A stretch of DNA of 64,000 nt from an uncultured Roseobacter sp. (GCF_947493125.1 NZ_CANLQB010000007.1:124001-188000), one strand, 5' to 3'. Positions 44,678 through 54,230 are shown, counted from the stretch's first letter. The notes: a model not told the origin generated them from the sequence alone. Translations and numbers: made by a program.

Positions 44678-46431
44678 TGAGCTGCCACCAGGGTTTCAGG
44701 TTCGCCTTCGGGCAAGATGGTCTCGCCCGGGCGAACGATTGAAAAATCAACGGCTTCACGGGTGACCTTCACGTCTCCGCGCGTTTGCCGGGCCACAGTA
44801 AAGTAGGATGTCTCCATATCACCTGTCTCGGGGAAGTCTTCGCGGTAATGTGCTCCACGAGAATTCTCCCGCGCGAGGCCAGCCTTTGCAATGATCTCGG
44901 AGATGTCGCAGAGACTGGCCATGTTCAGCCAATCATGCCAAGTCAGATTGAAGGCGAGGTTGCCCCCGGACACGCCAATCTCCATCAGATCGGAGCGGAT
45001 CGCGGTAATACGCTCCAGCCCACGCTGCATGCCGGAGGCCGTCCGCATGACACCGACATCCTCCCACATCACCTCCTGCAGGTGGTTGCGCAACGGCTGA
45101 ACGAGATCGGTCGGGCGTGACAGCGGATGCAAAGCCCGCAAGCATTCGGCGTCCAAAACCGCTTCGTCAGGTACGCGGAGGTTTGGCATGCGCCGAATAT
45201 CCGCGCCCATCGTGTCGCCGGCAATCCCGCCATAAACCGTCGAATTCGCGACTCCATTGCCGCCCAGCCGGTTCGATCCATGCGCACCACCTGCGTCCTC
45301 ACCAGCGACATACAGGCCTTCGAGCGCCGTTCTCGTGTCCACATCGACGACAACTCCGCCCATGAAGTAATGCGCTGTGGGGACGACCTCGACCAGCCCA
45401 CCGGCCAGGTCGAACCCGCTGTCTTCGCACCGTCTGACCATCCCCTTGAATTTCGCGCGCACAGTCTCGGGCCCGAGGTGCGACATGGAAATGAACATAC
45501 CGACCTGATCCGGGTCGTTGCTCTTGCGCATCTCTGCATAGATGCCGCGGCTCACGACGTCACGGGTCGCGCGTTCGCCTTTCGCGTCATAATCAAACAT
45601 GAACCGCTGACCAGCGGCGTTCAAAAGCTGCCCCCCCGCGCCGCGGAGGCCTTCCTCAAGCACCGTCCCCGTCATCCGGCTGTGTTCGCCCGCCAAAAGA
45701 CCGGTAGGGTGGAATTGCACCATCTCCATGTCGCGCAATGGCAGACCGACCCGCAGCGCCATGGCCAGACCATCCATCGACTTGTCACCGCTTGGCGTGT
45801 GATACTTGTACATCGTGGGGCCGCCGCCCGTGGCCATCAGAACCGCCTTTGCCCGTACAAAGCGGAAACGGCCAGTGCGCATGTCGATCATCAGAACGCC
45901 CGCCAGCGCACTGCCGTCCTTCGTTGGAACCAGCCCGACCGCACGATGCTCCTGAAGTCTTTCGATGGAACGGCTCAGCACCTGCTCCATCAAACGATTG
46001 ATGATCTCGATGCCCGTCAAATCACCTTTATGGACAGTGCGGTCGGCGGTCTGCCCCGCAAAGGCCTTCTGATGCAGGCTTCCGTCCGGGTTTCGATCAA
46101 AAAAACAGCCGATCTCGTTTTCCAACTCACGAATGCGGACGACAGCCTGCTCGCAAAGCCGCCAAGCCATATCCTGATTGGGCAGCCATTTTCCGCCCTC
46201 AATGGTATCCATGAAATGCCGCTCGACCGTATCGCCACCGCCAAGCGCCACGTTGTAGCCGCCCTGCACCATGCGCGTGCAGCCGCACTTTCCGATCAGC
46301 CCTTTGACAGCCATAGTGATTTTCGTGCCCGCTGGTGCAGACTGCTGCGCGTGCAGTGCCGCGAAAAGCCCCGCACCTCCCGAGCCCAGGATCAGAATAT
46401 CCGTATCGTGCCGATCAATGTCATGCGCCAT
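44674..46431 (-). CDS. SDH/FRD-like flavoprotein subunit lacking the covalent-FAD histidine
   Basis: 585 residues. FAD-binding ILGSGGAGLFAALHAQ (about 14-29), substrate residues in MVQFHPTGLLAGE and RATRDVVSRGI, and late GLYVAGEDAGGAHGSNRLGGNG agree with SdhA/FrdA. At the flavinylation site, SHTxxAQGG in SdhA, the sequence is CTRMVQGG, so Cys51 replaces the histidine and FAD is probably not bound through it. In E. coli FrdA, changing this His leaves fumarate reduction but largely abolishes succinate oxidation. It may thus favour reduction, or oxidise a different diacid. Encoded with matching iron-sulfur and membrane subunits. Confidence 0.88.
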   Translation of the reverse strand: MAHDIDRHDTDILILGSGGAGLFAALHAQQSAPAGTKITMAVKGLIGKCGCTRMVQGGYNVALGGGDTVERHFMDTIEGGKWLPNQDMAWRLCEQAVVRIRELENEIGCFFDRNPDGSLHQKAFAGQTADRTVHKGDLTGIEIINRLMEQVLSRSIERLQEHRAVGLVPTKDGSALAGVLMIDMRTGRFRFVRAKAVLMATGGGPTMYKYHTPSGDKSMDGLAMALRVGLPLRDMEMVQFHPTGLLAGEHSRMTGTVLEEGLRGAGGQLLNAAGQRFMFDYDAKGERATRDVVSRGIYAEMRKSNDPDQVGMFISMSHLGPETVRAKFKGMVRRCEDSGFDLAGGLVEVVPTAHYFMGGVVVDVDTRTALEGLYVAGEDAGGAHGSNRLGGNGVANSTVYGGIAGDTMGADIRRMPNLRVPDEAVLDAECLRALHPLSRPTDLVQPLRNHLQEVMWEDVGVMRTASGMQRGLERITAIRSDLMEIGVSGGNLAFNLTWHDWLNMASLCDISEIIAKAGLARENSRGAHYREDFPETGDMETSYFTVARQTRGDVKVTREAVDFSIVRPGETILPEGEPETLVAAQ

Positions 46432-46434
46432 CGC

Positions 46435-46773
46435 TCACACCACCTGCAGGAAGAACGTGCCCGAAATCAGCACGGCAATGCCGACCGCACCAGCCGCGAG
46501 TGTCTTCTGTGGTGCGGACCATGGCAGCCACTCCAGGGCCATCAGTCGCAGGCCACCAAACATGTGTACAGCCAGAAGGAAGACAAGTCCAAACTCGGCG
46601 AGTTTGACAATCGGCTGTTCTGTGAAACTCAGAAATGCGTCCAATCGCTCAGGCTGTGTCAGCGCCAGCGACAAGACCCAGAAATGCAGCGGCAAAAACA
46701 GAGCCAAAGCAAGGCCAGACGTGCGATGCAGCACAAAGGCCAGCCAAAGCGGATGCGCGCGCGCAGGCCTCAT
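46435..46773 (-). CDS. sdhC: SDH/FRD-like membrane anchor subunit C
   Basis: 112 residues, three helices. HPLWLAFVLHRTSGLALALFLPLHFWVLSLAL has the HRxSG motif of SdhC, and LLAVHMFGGLRLMALEW the heme-ligand region. It pairs with the next-upstream anchor to bind heme b and quinone. It lies three bases before the flavoprotein start. Paralogue of, not substitute for, the cell's housekeeping complex II as far as can be judged. Confidence 0.82.
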   Translation of the reverse strand: MRPARAHPLWLAFVLHRTSGLALALFLPLHFWVLSLALTQPERLDAFLSFTEQPIVKLAEFGLVFLLAVHMFGGLRLMALEWLPWSAPQKTLAAGAVGIAVLISGTFFLQVV

Positions 46774-47114
46774 ATGGCGCTCACAGGCCAGGTTACGGCG
46801 ATCAATGCCTGAACGCCCATGAATAGGAGACCGGCGGCGACACCCAGGGTGGCCGCCGACAACGTACGACCGGCAAGTCCCATTGTCTCGTGAAGGATGA
46901 CGCGCAAGCCAATCGACGCGTGCAGCGAGACCGCCACAACAAAACTGCCGTAAAACAGAAACCAGAACAGCGAGCCTTGCGTCCGACCCAGGATCTCTTC
47001 CGCCGAAAGCCCGCCCTGCACGGCATAGATCATGACCGCGATATGACCGAGCGTCAGTGGCGCCATGATCAATGCCGTGATCCGTTGCAGCATGTACAAT
47101 CGCAGGTCAAGCAT
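46770..47114 (-). CDS. sdhD: SDH/FRD-like membrane anchor subunit D
   Basis: 114 residues, three helices: YMLQRITALIMAPLTLGHIAVMIYAV, SLFWFLFYGSFVVAVSLHASIGLRVILHETMG (His positions suited to heme b) and a last helix. The start shares a base with the iron-sulfur subunit stop, and the end overlaps sdhC. The QRITAL motif resembles SdhD/SdhC-type anchors. Confidence 0.8.
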   Translation of the reverse strand: MLDLRLYMLQRITALIMAPLTLGHIAVMIYAVQGGLSAEEILGRTQGSLFWFLFYGSFVVAVSLHASIGLRVILHETMGLAGRTLSAATLGVAAGLLFMGVQALIAVTWPVSAI

Positions 47115-47902
47115 CAGCCACCGCGCCTGCGAAAGAAGCCGCGCGCCGTTTCGCGCTTCAAGCCAGCAATTGCAGACATCGGATCCAGATCATTGGGACA
47201 AAACACGGTGCAACTGCCCATCGAGTGGCAATTGTGGCACCCTCCTGTACCGGACACCGCGTCGAGAATCTGAGCCCGCGCGTCGTGTTTCGCATCATTC
47301 AGCAAGGTCCACGCCCGTTGCAACGCCGCTGGTCCCAGGTAGTCAGGGTTTCCTGCAACCGTATCGCAGGCGGCATAGCAGATGGAGCAATTGATACATT
47401 CGATCCCCGCGCTGGCCTTGACGCGGGCGCTTTCTTCAGGATCAACGGCAGGAATGGGGTCGCCGCGACCGGCACTGGGGACATGCGCGCCTCCCGCTGC
47501 AACCCATTTGTCGAAGAACCGATCCATATCGACGGCCAGATCCTTGATCACTGGCAGATTTCGCAAAGGCCCGATCCGGACGCGGCGATCCTTCAGCACC
47601 TTTTTCACATGTGTGCGGCAGGTCCAGCGAGGTTGATCATTCACCATCATTGCGCAGGATCCGCACATGCCGACACGGCAGGCAAAACGGTACGTAAGGG
47701 ACGCGTCAGCGTACTGCTGGATCCACGACACCACATCAAGAATGGTCTGGTTCTCATGGGCGGGAACCTCAAAGAGCTCGTAAGCACCGTCCAACGCTGT
47801 TCCGCGCCAGACCGAGACTTCCAAAACGGTGGTGTCCTGGGTCAAACCTGCTTCCCATCCCGCGGCATGTTCCCATAATCTGACTGGTATAGACGCCAGC
47901 AT
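47114..47902 (-). CDS. sdhB: SDH/FRD-like iron-sulfur subunit
   Basis: 262 residues. [2Fe-2S] site FACRVGMCGSCAMMVNDQPRWTC (about 74-96), [4Fe-4S] site CINCSICYAACD (about 170-181), and [3Fe-4S] site GGCHNCHSMGSC...CP near 222. First gene of the six-gene operon sdhB-sdhD-sdhC-flavoprotein-ttdA-ttdB. The ATG 47902 has no strong ribosome-binding site; a TTG about 20 codons in, at LTQDTTVLEV, would fit the usual N-terminus of this subunit and is a real alternative. Confidence 0.87.
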   Translation of the reverse strand: MLASIPVRLWEHAAGWEAGLTQDTTVLEVSVWRGTALDGAYELFEVPAHENQTILDVVSWIQQYADASLTYRFACRVGMCGSCAMMVNDQPRWTCRTHVKKVLKDRRVRIGPLRNLPVIKDLAVDMDRFFDKWVAAGGAHVPSAGRGDPIPAVDPEESARVKASAGIECINCSICYAACDTVAGNPDYLGPAALQRAWTLLNDAKHDARAQILDAVSGTGGCHNCHSMGSCTVFCPNDLDPMSAIAGLKRETARGFFRRRGG

Positions 47903-47970
47903 AGCTAACGAGAAGGAATATGTACTTATGTTTTCTGTAAGGCTACCTTACAAATACGCGAGGGTCAAAG

Positions 47971-48759
47971 ATGTCTGGCGCTAGGCTTTCAGATCTGCTG
48001 GAAGACCGATTTGGCACAGCACCCAACGTCCCTGAAGATATTGAAAACAGTGACGCCTTGAAACGCCTGGCCGCGCGCGCCTCCTGTCGCCGGTTTACGG
48101 ATCGGCAGATTGATCTGAAGCGCCTGCAAACGCTCTGCGCCACGGCACTCTGCTCCCCATCCAAGAGCGACTTGCAGCAACGCGATATCCTGATCGTCAC
48201 CAACCAGGATTTACTCAACGCACTCAAGACCCTGCTTGCTGCGCAAACCTGGGTTGCCGATGCGCCGGCGATGCTGGTCTTTCTGGCCAACAACAGACGG
48301 CAACGCCAAGTGCAGGACGTGCATGCCCAGCCCTTCCCCAACGACCATCTCGATGCCTTCTTCAATGCCAGCGTGGACGCCGGCATCGCGCTGGCCACTT
48401 TCATGACTGCGGCGGAAGCCATTGGCATGGGGTGCTGTCCGATAAGCACAATTCGTAACCATCTCCCCGAGGTCAGGGATCTTCTGATGCTACCGGATCA
48501 TGTCTTTCCGGTTGCTGGAATGGCAGTCGGCTATCCCGCTGAGCGCGGAGGCATCAGCGCGCGCTTGCCCCTGGGCAGCACGGTCCATCACGATCATTTC
48601 CGTGACATCACGCGCGAGGAGATTACCGCTTATGATACGCGGAGGCTCAATGGCGCCGACGCACCTCGGTGGTCGGAGGCAAAGGCTCGCATGTACGCAG
48701 CCCCGCAACGAACAGATTTCGGCACCTTCATTCGCAATATTGGCTTCAATCTCGACTAG
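47971..48759 (+). CDS. Nitroreductase-family flavoprotein
   Basis: 262 residues with the nitroreductase fold: RRFTDRQIDLKRLQTLCATALCSPSKSDLQQ (FMN-binding arginines and Ser-rich loop), ASVDAGIALATFMTAAEAIGMGCCPISTIRNH and PVAGMAVGYPAERG. Such enzymes use NAD(P)H to reduce nitro compounds, quinones or flavins. The C-terminal ~70 residues extend like the NfsA subgroup. Divergent from the SDH-like operon; its stop codon overlaps that of the converging aminotransferase gene. Confidence 0.88.
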   Translation: MSGARLSDLLEDRFGTAPNVPEDIENSDALKRLAARASCRRFTDRQIDLKRLQTLCATALCSPSKSDLQQRDILIVTNQDLLNALKTLLAAQTWVADAPAMLVFLANNRRQRQVQDVHAQPFPNDHLDAFFNASVDAGIALATFMTAAEAIGMGCCPISTIRNHLPEVRDLLMLPDHVFPVAGMAVGYPAERGGISARLPLGSTVHHDHFRDITREEITAYDTRRLNGADAPRWSEAKARMYAAPQRTDFGTFIRNIGFNLD

Positions 48760-50072
48760 AGAACCGAAGCGAACGTCTTTTTGAGCTTGGAAACAATCTC
48801 GTCGATGTGCTGGTCTTCGAGGATGAATGGTGGCGCGAGAAGCACATGATCTCCGTTCTGACCATCGACCGTACCGCCCATCGGGTAGCAGGCCAGACCG
48901 TTCTCCATCGCGGTACTCTTGATCTTCTTGTTGATACCGCGCGCCGGGTCGAAAGGCGCCTTCGCGGCGCAATCTTCGACGATCTCCAGGCCGCGAAAGA
49001 GGCCGCGCCCACGAATGTCCCCGATATGCGGATGCTGCCCAAAATCGGACTGCAACGCGGCCTGAAGTTTCTCGCCCATCACGGCACAACGCTCGACCAG
49101 GCCACCGGTCAGCTTCTTCAGGACTGCGTTGCCCGCCGCACAGGCTGTCGGATGGCCGATGTAAGTGTGGCCGTGCTGGAAGAACCCGGACCCATCGGCG
49201 ATGGCCTGATGGATCTGGCTCGTGCACATCATTGCGCCGATGGGTTGATAACCTGCCCCCAGCCCCTTCGCGATGGTGACGATATCCGCGGTGATACCTT
49301 CCTGCTCATGCGCAAAAAGACTGCCCGTACGCCCCATCCCGCACATGACCTCATCAAGGATCAGCAGGATTCCGTATTGATCGCAAATCTCGCGGATCCG
49401 TTTGAAATAGCCCTCAACGGGCGGCACAGCGCCCAGAGTGGCTCCGACGACCGGTTCAGCGACAAAAGCGATGACGCTCTCCGGCCCCAACCGCTGCAAC
49501 TCCGCCTCCAGCTCATTGGCGACCCGCTGACCATAGTCAAAAGCGCTCTCGCCCTGCTGTTGGCCGCGATAGGCGTAGCAGGGAGAGATCAACGACGTCT
49601 CGACCATGATCGGTGCGAAAGCCTGTTTGCGCCAGACATTACCGCCCGTGGCGAGCGCGCCCAACGTATTGCCGTGATAGCTCTGCCGCCGGGCGATGAA
49701 GTGCCGCCGCTCCGGCTGGCCAATCTCGACGAAGTATTGCCGCGCGAGTTTCAGCGCCGACTCTACCGCCTCGGACCCACCGGAGACAAAATAGACCTTG
49801 TCCAGATCACCGGGCGCTGCGGCCACCAGGCGGTCCGCCAACTCCTCGGCCGGCTCGGAGGTGAAAAAGCTGGTGTGGGCATAGGCCAGCTGTGCAACCT
49901 GCTCCTGTATCGCGGCGATGACATCGGGGTCGCCGTGGCCCAGGCAAGACACCGCAGCACCCCCCGATCCGTCAAAATACTCGTTGCCGTCAGCGTCATA
50001 AAGATACGTACCTTTACCTATAGACGCACGTCGAAGATCGGATCTAGAGTGCCTTGCAAACACATGTGACAT
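48756..50072 (-). CDS. Class III (omega) aminotransferase
   Basis: About 438 residues, fold-type I PLP. Cofactor contacts: SGGSEAVESALKLARQY, SYHGNT, Asp240 in LILDEVMCGMGRTG and the PLP lysine K269 in TIAKGLGAGYQPIG. The family transfers amino groups from omega-amines or beta-amino acids, often to pyruvate. I chose ATG 50072 (MSHVFARHS); upstream in-frame codons lack family similarity. Partner transporter may be the divergent TAXI system, but this is only proximity. Confidence 0.9.
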   Translation of the reverse strand: MSHVFARHSRSDLRRASIGKGTYLYDADGNEYFDGSGGAAVSCLGHGDPDVIAAIQEQVAQLAYAHTSFFTSEPAEELADRLVAAAPGDLDKVYFVSGGSEAVESALKLARQYFVEIGQPERRHFIARRQSYHGNTLGALATGGNVWRKQAFAPIMVETSLISPCYAYRGQQQGESAFDYGQRVANELEAELQRLGPESVIAFVAEPVVGATLGAVPPVEGYFKRIREICDQYGILLILDEVMCGMGRTGSLFAHEQEGITADIVTIAKGLGAGYQPIGAMMCTSQIHQAIADGSGFFQHGHTYIGHPTACAAGNAVLKKLTGGLVERCAVMGEKLQAALQSDFGQHPHIGDIRGRGLFRGLEIVEDCAAKAPFDPARGINKKIKSTAMENGLACYPMGGTVDGQNGDHVLLAPPFILEDQHIDEIVSKLKKTFASVL

Positions 50073-50528
50073 TGGACATTTCCCCGTTTCGCTCACCAAC
50101 TGTGAAACATATGGAGCCCGCGTTGACAATGTGTTCGCACCGGTGAAGCGTTGCGGTTTGGGGGATCTGGGTGGCCGGACCACGTAAGATCAGAGTGTCA
50201 GTGCTCGGCGGCAACCTTCTCAGAACGCTGCCACGCCGTGTTGTGGGTTTTCTGAACCCTGAGAACGCAAAATCAGTCATGGACAACCGCGACGGCATGG
50301 ACCCCAGATATGCGTCATTGGAGCCGAGTTCGGCCACGAAGGCTTCGGAGTCGCGCTCTCGCCACACGCGTTTCTCGCCTCTGGCAGAGGCGTTTGCCTA
50401 CGTGTTGCTGCGCATGTCCGCAGAAACCTTGTGCGAGCTTATAGCGAAGGTGAATCTGAGCAACCGCCGTTTACAACAGGGTCTGAACGGCTGATAAACA
50501 ATCCATAATCCAAATAAGGGAGAAAACT
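50073..50528. other. Divergent intergenic region before the TAXI transporter
   Basis: 456 bases. A plus-strand frame at 50171-50494 (107 codons) has no recognisable features and poor context, so I do not call it. The region should contain promoters for the aminotransferase gene and for the TAXI binding protein, whose ATG follows AAGGGAGAAAAC. Confidence 0.45.
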
Positions 50529-51497
50529 ATGTTCAAAGGATTGAAACTTACGGTCGCTGGTGCAGCTGTCGCGGTCATGACCGCGCCAGTGGCTATGGCT
50601 GAAGAGTTCATCACCATCGGGACGGGTGGTGTGACCGGCGTTTATTACCCCACCGGTGGCGCGATCTGCCGTCTGGTAAACAAGGGCCGCAAGGATCACG
50701 GCATCCGCTGCTCGGTGGAATCGACCGGTGGATCGGTCTACAACATCAACACCATCCGCGCAGGCGAGTTGGAGTTCGGTGTGGCCCAGTCCGACTGGCA
50801 GTACCACGCCTACAATGGCTCTTCCCAGTTTGAAGAGCAGGGGCCGTTCGAAGAGCTGCGCGCGGTGTTTTCCGTCCACCCCGAACCCTTCACCGTGGTG
50901 GCGCGCGCCGACTCCGGGATCACCGAGTTCAGCGATCTTGTTGGGAAACGCGTCAACATCGGCAACCCAGGTTCGGGCGCGCGCGGCACCACCGAGATCG
51001 TGCTCGAAGCCAAGGGGCTGTCGGCGGATGACTTCGCGCTGGCGACTGAGTTGAAAGCAGCCGAACAGTCCGCAGCCCTGTGCGACAACCAGATTGATGC
51101 GATGGTCTACACCGTCGGTCATCCGTCCGGTTCGATTCAGGAAGCGACAACTGCCTGTGATTCGGTGCTTGTAAGCGTCACCGGCGAGGCAATCGACAAA
51201 CTGGTCGCCGAGAACTCCTTCTACCGTAAGGCCACTGTCCCCGGGGGCATGTATCGCGGGTCCGACTCCGATGTGGCCACATTCGGTGTCGGTGCGACCT
51301 TTGTGACCTCCACGGCGGTGAGTGAAGACGCAGTCTACGCGGTGGTATCGGCCGTCTTCGACAACTTCGAAGACTTCAAGAAGCTGCACCCGGCCTTCGC
51401 CAACCTGACACCGGAAGAGATGGCCACCGCAGGCCTTTCCGCACCACTGCATCCGGGCGCGGAGAAGTACTACAAGGAAAAGGGCTGGATCGAGTAA
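50529..51497 (+). CDS. TAXI-family TRAP transporter solute-binding protein
   Basis: 322 residues with signal peptide ([20 protein letters not shown] ending AMA) and the TAXI core: [63 protein letters not shown] and [29 protein letters not shown] proteins feed fused TRAP permeases; reported ligands include glutamate and 2-oxoglutarate. Followed by hairpins and a fused permease gene. Confidence 0.93.
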   Translation: MFKGLKLTVAGAAVAVMTAPVAMAEEFITIGTGGVTGVYYPTGGAICRLVNKGRKDHGIRCSVESTGGSVYNINTIRAGELEFGVAQSDWQYHAYNGSSQFEEQGPFEELRAVFSVHPEPFTVVARADSGITEFSDLVGKRVNIGNPGSGARGTTEIVLEAKGLSADDFALATELKAAEQSAALCDNQIDAMVYTVGHPSGSIQEATTACDSVLVSVTGEAIDKLVAENSFYRKATVPGGMYRGSDSDVATFGVGATFVTSTAVSEDAVYAVVSAVFDNFEDFKKLHPAFANLTPEEMATAGLSAPLHPGAEKYYKEKGWIE

Positions 51498-51520
51498 ACC
51501 GACCTTCTAAGCCACTGGCC

Positions 51521-51559
51521 GGGGGCGGTCCGCCGCCCTCGCCTGCCCGACATCGGGCA
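51521..51559 (+). terminator. Tandem hairpins between TAXI binding protein and permease genes
   Basis: First stem: GGGCGG / CCGCCC around a TCCG loop, extendable to 8 pairs (51521-51540). Second: TGCCCGA and TCGGGCA (51544-51559) almost back to back. No T-run follows, so they probably protect or attenuate the mRNA and do not end transcription. Confidence 0.55.
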
Positions 51560-51614
51560 CACTAAAAGACAAAAAAGCCGCAGAAAAAACGCGGCGTGTC
51601 AGGGAGACAGTAGA

Positions 51615-54230
51615 ATGGCAGACAAGACAAGCGGCGGCCGCGCGCTGTCCGAAGAAGAACTCCAGGACCTTGTATCGTCATCGGACGCCGGGGCGCGAAA
51701 TCCAGCTGGTCCAGTTGGCACATTTCTGGCCATCGTGGCGATCGTATGGTCCGTTTTTCAGGTCATCCTAGCTTCGCCTGTTTCGAACATCGTTCTGCCA
51801 GGTTCGATTATCAACAATGACCGGTCCATTCATCTCGCCTTTGCAATCTTCCTCGCCTTCATGGCGTATCCGGCCCTGAAGTCCTCCCCGCGACACTACA
51901 TCCCGATCCATGATTGGGTAATGGCGAGTGTCGGGGCCTTTATCGCTATGTATGGCTTCATCTTTTATGAGAAAATCGTCCGGTCCGGTGGGCTGGCCGA
52001 TGACACCGACAAGTGGTTTGCGTTGGTCGGTCTGATCATTCTGTTCGAAGGCGCGCGCCGCGCACTTGGCCCCGCAATGGCGATCATCGCCACCATATTT
52101 CTGCTCTATGTGTTCTTCGGCTCCTCGCAAGCCGTGCCGGACGTAATCCGCTGGAAGGGCGCCTCGCTGCAAAAGGCGATGAGCCACATGTGGATCACCT
52201 CCGAAGGGGTGTTCGGCATAGCACTCGGGGTCTCGACAAAATTCGTCTTCCTCTTCGTGCTCTTCGGCGCCCTGCTCGACAAGGCGGGCGCGGGCAACTA
52301 TTTTATCAAGATGGCGTTCGGCGCGCTTGGTCACCTGCGCGGTGGCCCCGCAAAGGCGGCCGTTGTCGGCTCCGCCGCGACGGGCCTGATCTCGGGCTCC
52401 TCCATCGCAAATGTGGTGACTACCGGCACCTTCACCATCCCGCTGATGAAGCGCGTGGGCTTCTCCGCCGAGAAAGGCGGCGCGGTCGAGGTCGCCTCCT
52501 CCGTCAACGGCCAAATTATGCCGCCTGTGATGGGGGCCGCCGCCTTCCTGATGGTGGAATATGTAGGCATCTCCTATGTGGAGGTGATCACCCACGCCTT
52601 CCTGCCGGCCGCGATTTCCTACATCGCGCTGGTCTATATCGTGCATCTGGAAGCGGTGAAGAACAACATGCCGACGCTTGGCAACCGCGTGGTGTCGATG
52701 GGCAAGACCATCGGCGGTATGGCGGCGTTCTTCGTGGGCTTCGCGCTCTTATGCTACGGCGTACAGTACCCGGTCCGTTGGATCACCTCGGCTCTGCCGA
52801 ACTCCGGCCTGCTGCTCTCCGGCCTCGTGTTCCTTGCGTATGTCATATTGCTCTACTTCGCGGCCAAGGTGCCGGATCTGCAACCCGATGACCCGAACGC
52901 GGAGGAAATCGAATTGCCGGTGGTGGGCGAGATCTACAAAGCGGGTCTCTACTTCCTGCTGCCGATCATCGTGCTGGTGTACTTCCTGATGATCGAGCAG
53001 AAATCGCCCGGCCTCTCTGCCTTCTGGGCGACAGCGCTGCTCTTCGTGATCCTGCTGACCCAACGCCCGCTGAAGTCCATCTTCCGTGGCGAGAACAACA
53101 TGGCGAACGCCTTTAAAGACGGTGTAGTGGACTTGCTGCAAGGCCTCATTGACGGCGCGCGCAACATGATCGGCATCGGTCTGGCGACAGCTACTGCCGG
53201 TGTGATCGTGGGCACGGTGACGCTGACCGGTGTCGGTCAGGTGATGGCGGACCTCGTGGAGTTCCTGTCCGGCGGCAACCTGATCCTGATGCTGATCATG
53301 GTGGGGCTGCTGAGCCTCATCCTCGGCATGGGCTTGCCCACTACGGCGAACTACATCGTCGTCTCCTCGCTTATGGCCGGCGTTGTAGTGGAGTTGGGCG
53401 CGCAATCCGGGCTGATTGTACCGCTGATCGCTGTGCACCTCTTTGTCTTTTATTTCGGGATCATGGCAGACGTGACGCCGCCTGTGGGCCTTGCCAGTTT
53501 CGCGGCTGCCGCGGTTTCCGGCGGCGATGCGATCCGGACGGGCTTCGTGGCGTTCTTCTACAGCCTGCGCACGGTTGCCCTGCCCTTCGTCTTCATCTTC
53601 AACACCGATCTGCTGTTGATCGACGTGGGGTGGGCTCAGGGGATATTGGTGTTCATCACGGCTACCATTGCGATCCTCGTGTTCACTGCGGGCACCATGG
53701 GCTACTTCCTGACCCGTAACCGGATCTACGAAAGCATCGTGCTGATCTTCATCGCCTTCGCGCTCTTCCGCCCGGATTTCTTCATGAACCGGATCCAGCC
53801 ACCGTTTGAAAACATCCCGCCGCAGCAGTTTGCGGAAAAGGTCGAAGCGGCATCGGCAGGGCGCGAGTTCCGCGTAATTGTGAGCGGCCCGGATTTCGAT
53901 ACCGGCGACATCACCGAGACGACGCTGCTTGTTGCCATCGGCGATGAGGAGCCGGGCACGCGCATGGACGCGCTTGGCCTGCTGACACTGGAGGAAGGCG
54001 ACCAGATCGTTCTAGAAGAGCCGATGTTCGGCACACCCTATGCCGAAACCTTCCAGGCCTATGACTTCTATGGCGACGAGTTCGTGACCATCAAAGAGGT
54101 CAAGGCGCCCGCGGATCAGATGCCGAAGGAGCTGATCTTCATACCCGCTCTGTTCTTGCTTGGCCTCGTCGTCCTGCTGCAGCGCGGTCGCATGGGCAAG
54201 GAAGACACCCCGGAAGGAGCCACAGCATGA
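51615..54230 (+). CDS. TRAP transporter fused 4TM/12TM permease with DUF3394 C-terminus
   Basis: 871 residues. The N-terminal part holds the DctQ-like helices, the centre the DctM-like domain (GSAATGLISGSSIANVVTTGTFTIPLMKRVGF, EVASSVNGQIMPPVMGAAAFLMVEYVG, LGMGLPTTANYIV). The last ~150 residues (from ENIPPQQFAEKVE) are a DUF3394-type extracytoplasmic domain followed by a final helix. It works with the TAXI binding protein. The stop overlaps the UspA ATG (ATGA). Confidence 0.93.
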   Translation: MADKTSGGRALSEEELQDLVSSSDAGARNPAGPVGTFLAIVAIVWSVFQVILASPVSNIVLPGSIINNDRSIHLAFAIFLAFMAYPALKSSPRHYIPIHDWVMASVGAFIAMYGFIFYEKIVRSGGLADDTDKWFALVGLIILFEGARRALGPAMAIIATIFLLYVFFGSSQAVPDVIRWKGASLQKAMSHMWITSEGVFGIALGVSTKFVFLFVLFGALLDKAGAGNYFIKMAFGALGHLRGGPAKAAVVGSAATGLISGSSIANVVTTGTFTIPLMKRVGFSAEKGGAVEVASSVNGQIMPPVMGAAAFLMVEYVGISYVEVITHAFLPAAISYIALVYIVHLEAVKNNMPTLGNRVVSMGKTIGGMAAFFVGFALLCYGVQYPVRWITSALPNSGLLLSGLVFLAYVILLYFAAKVPDLQPDDPNAEEIELPVVGEIYKAGLYFLLPIIVLVYFLMIEQKSPGLSAFWATALLFVILLTQRPLKSIFRGENNMANAFKDGVVDLLQGLIDGARNMIGIGLATATAGVIVGTVTLTGVGQVMADLVEFLSGGNLILMLIMVGLLSLILGMGLPTTANYIVVSSLMAGVVVELGAQSGLIVPLIAVHLFVFYFGIMADVTPPVGLASFAAAAVSGGDAIRTGFVAFFYSLRTVALPFVFIFNTDLLLIDVGWAQGILVFITATIAILVFTAGTMGYFLTRNRIYESIVLIFIAFALFRPDFFMNRIQPPFENIPPQQFAEKVEAASAGREFRVIVSGPDFDTGDITETTLLVAIGDEEPGTRMDALGLLTLEEGDQIVLEEPMFGTPYAETFQAYDFYGDEFVTIKEVKAPADQMPKELIFIPALFLLGLVVLLQRGRMGKEDTPEGATA

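Noticed and set aside
45127-46812. Plus-strand frame of 561 codons opposite the SDH-like flavoprotein
   Set aside because: Same reasoning: shadow of a recognised gene, very His/Arg-rich translation.
48669-50069. Plus-strand frame of 466 codons opposite the aminotransferase
   Set aside because: The minus strand carries a full PLP aminotransferase with all catalytic residues; the plus frame has none.
50171-50494. Plus-strand frame of 107 codons upstream of the TAXI gene
   Set aside because: Starts within a divergent promoter region, has no motif or signal peptide, and its composition looks non-coding.
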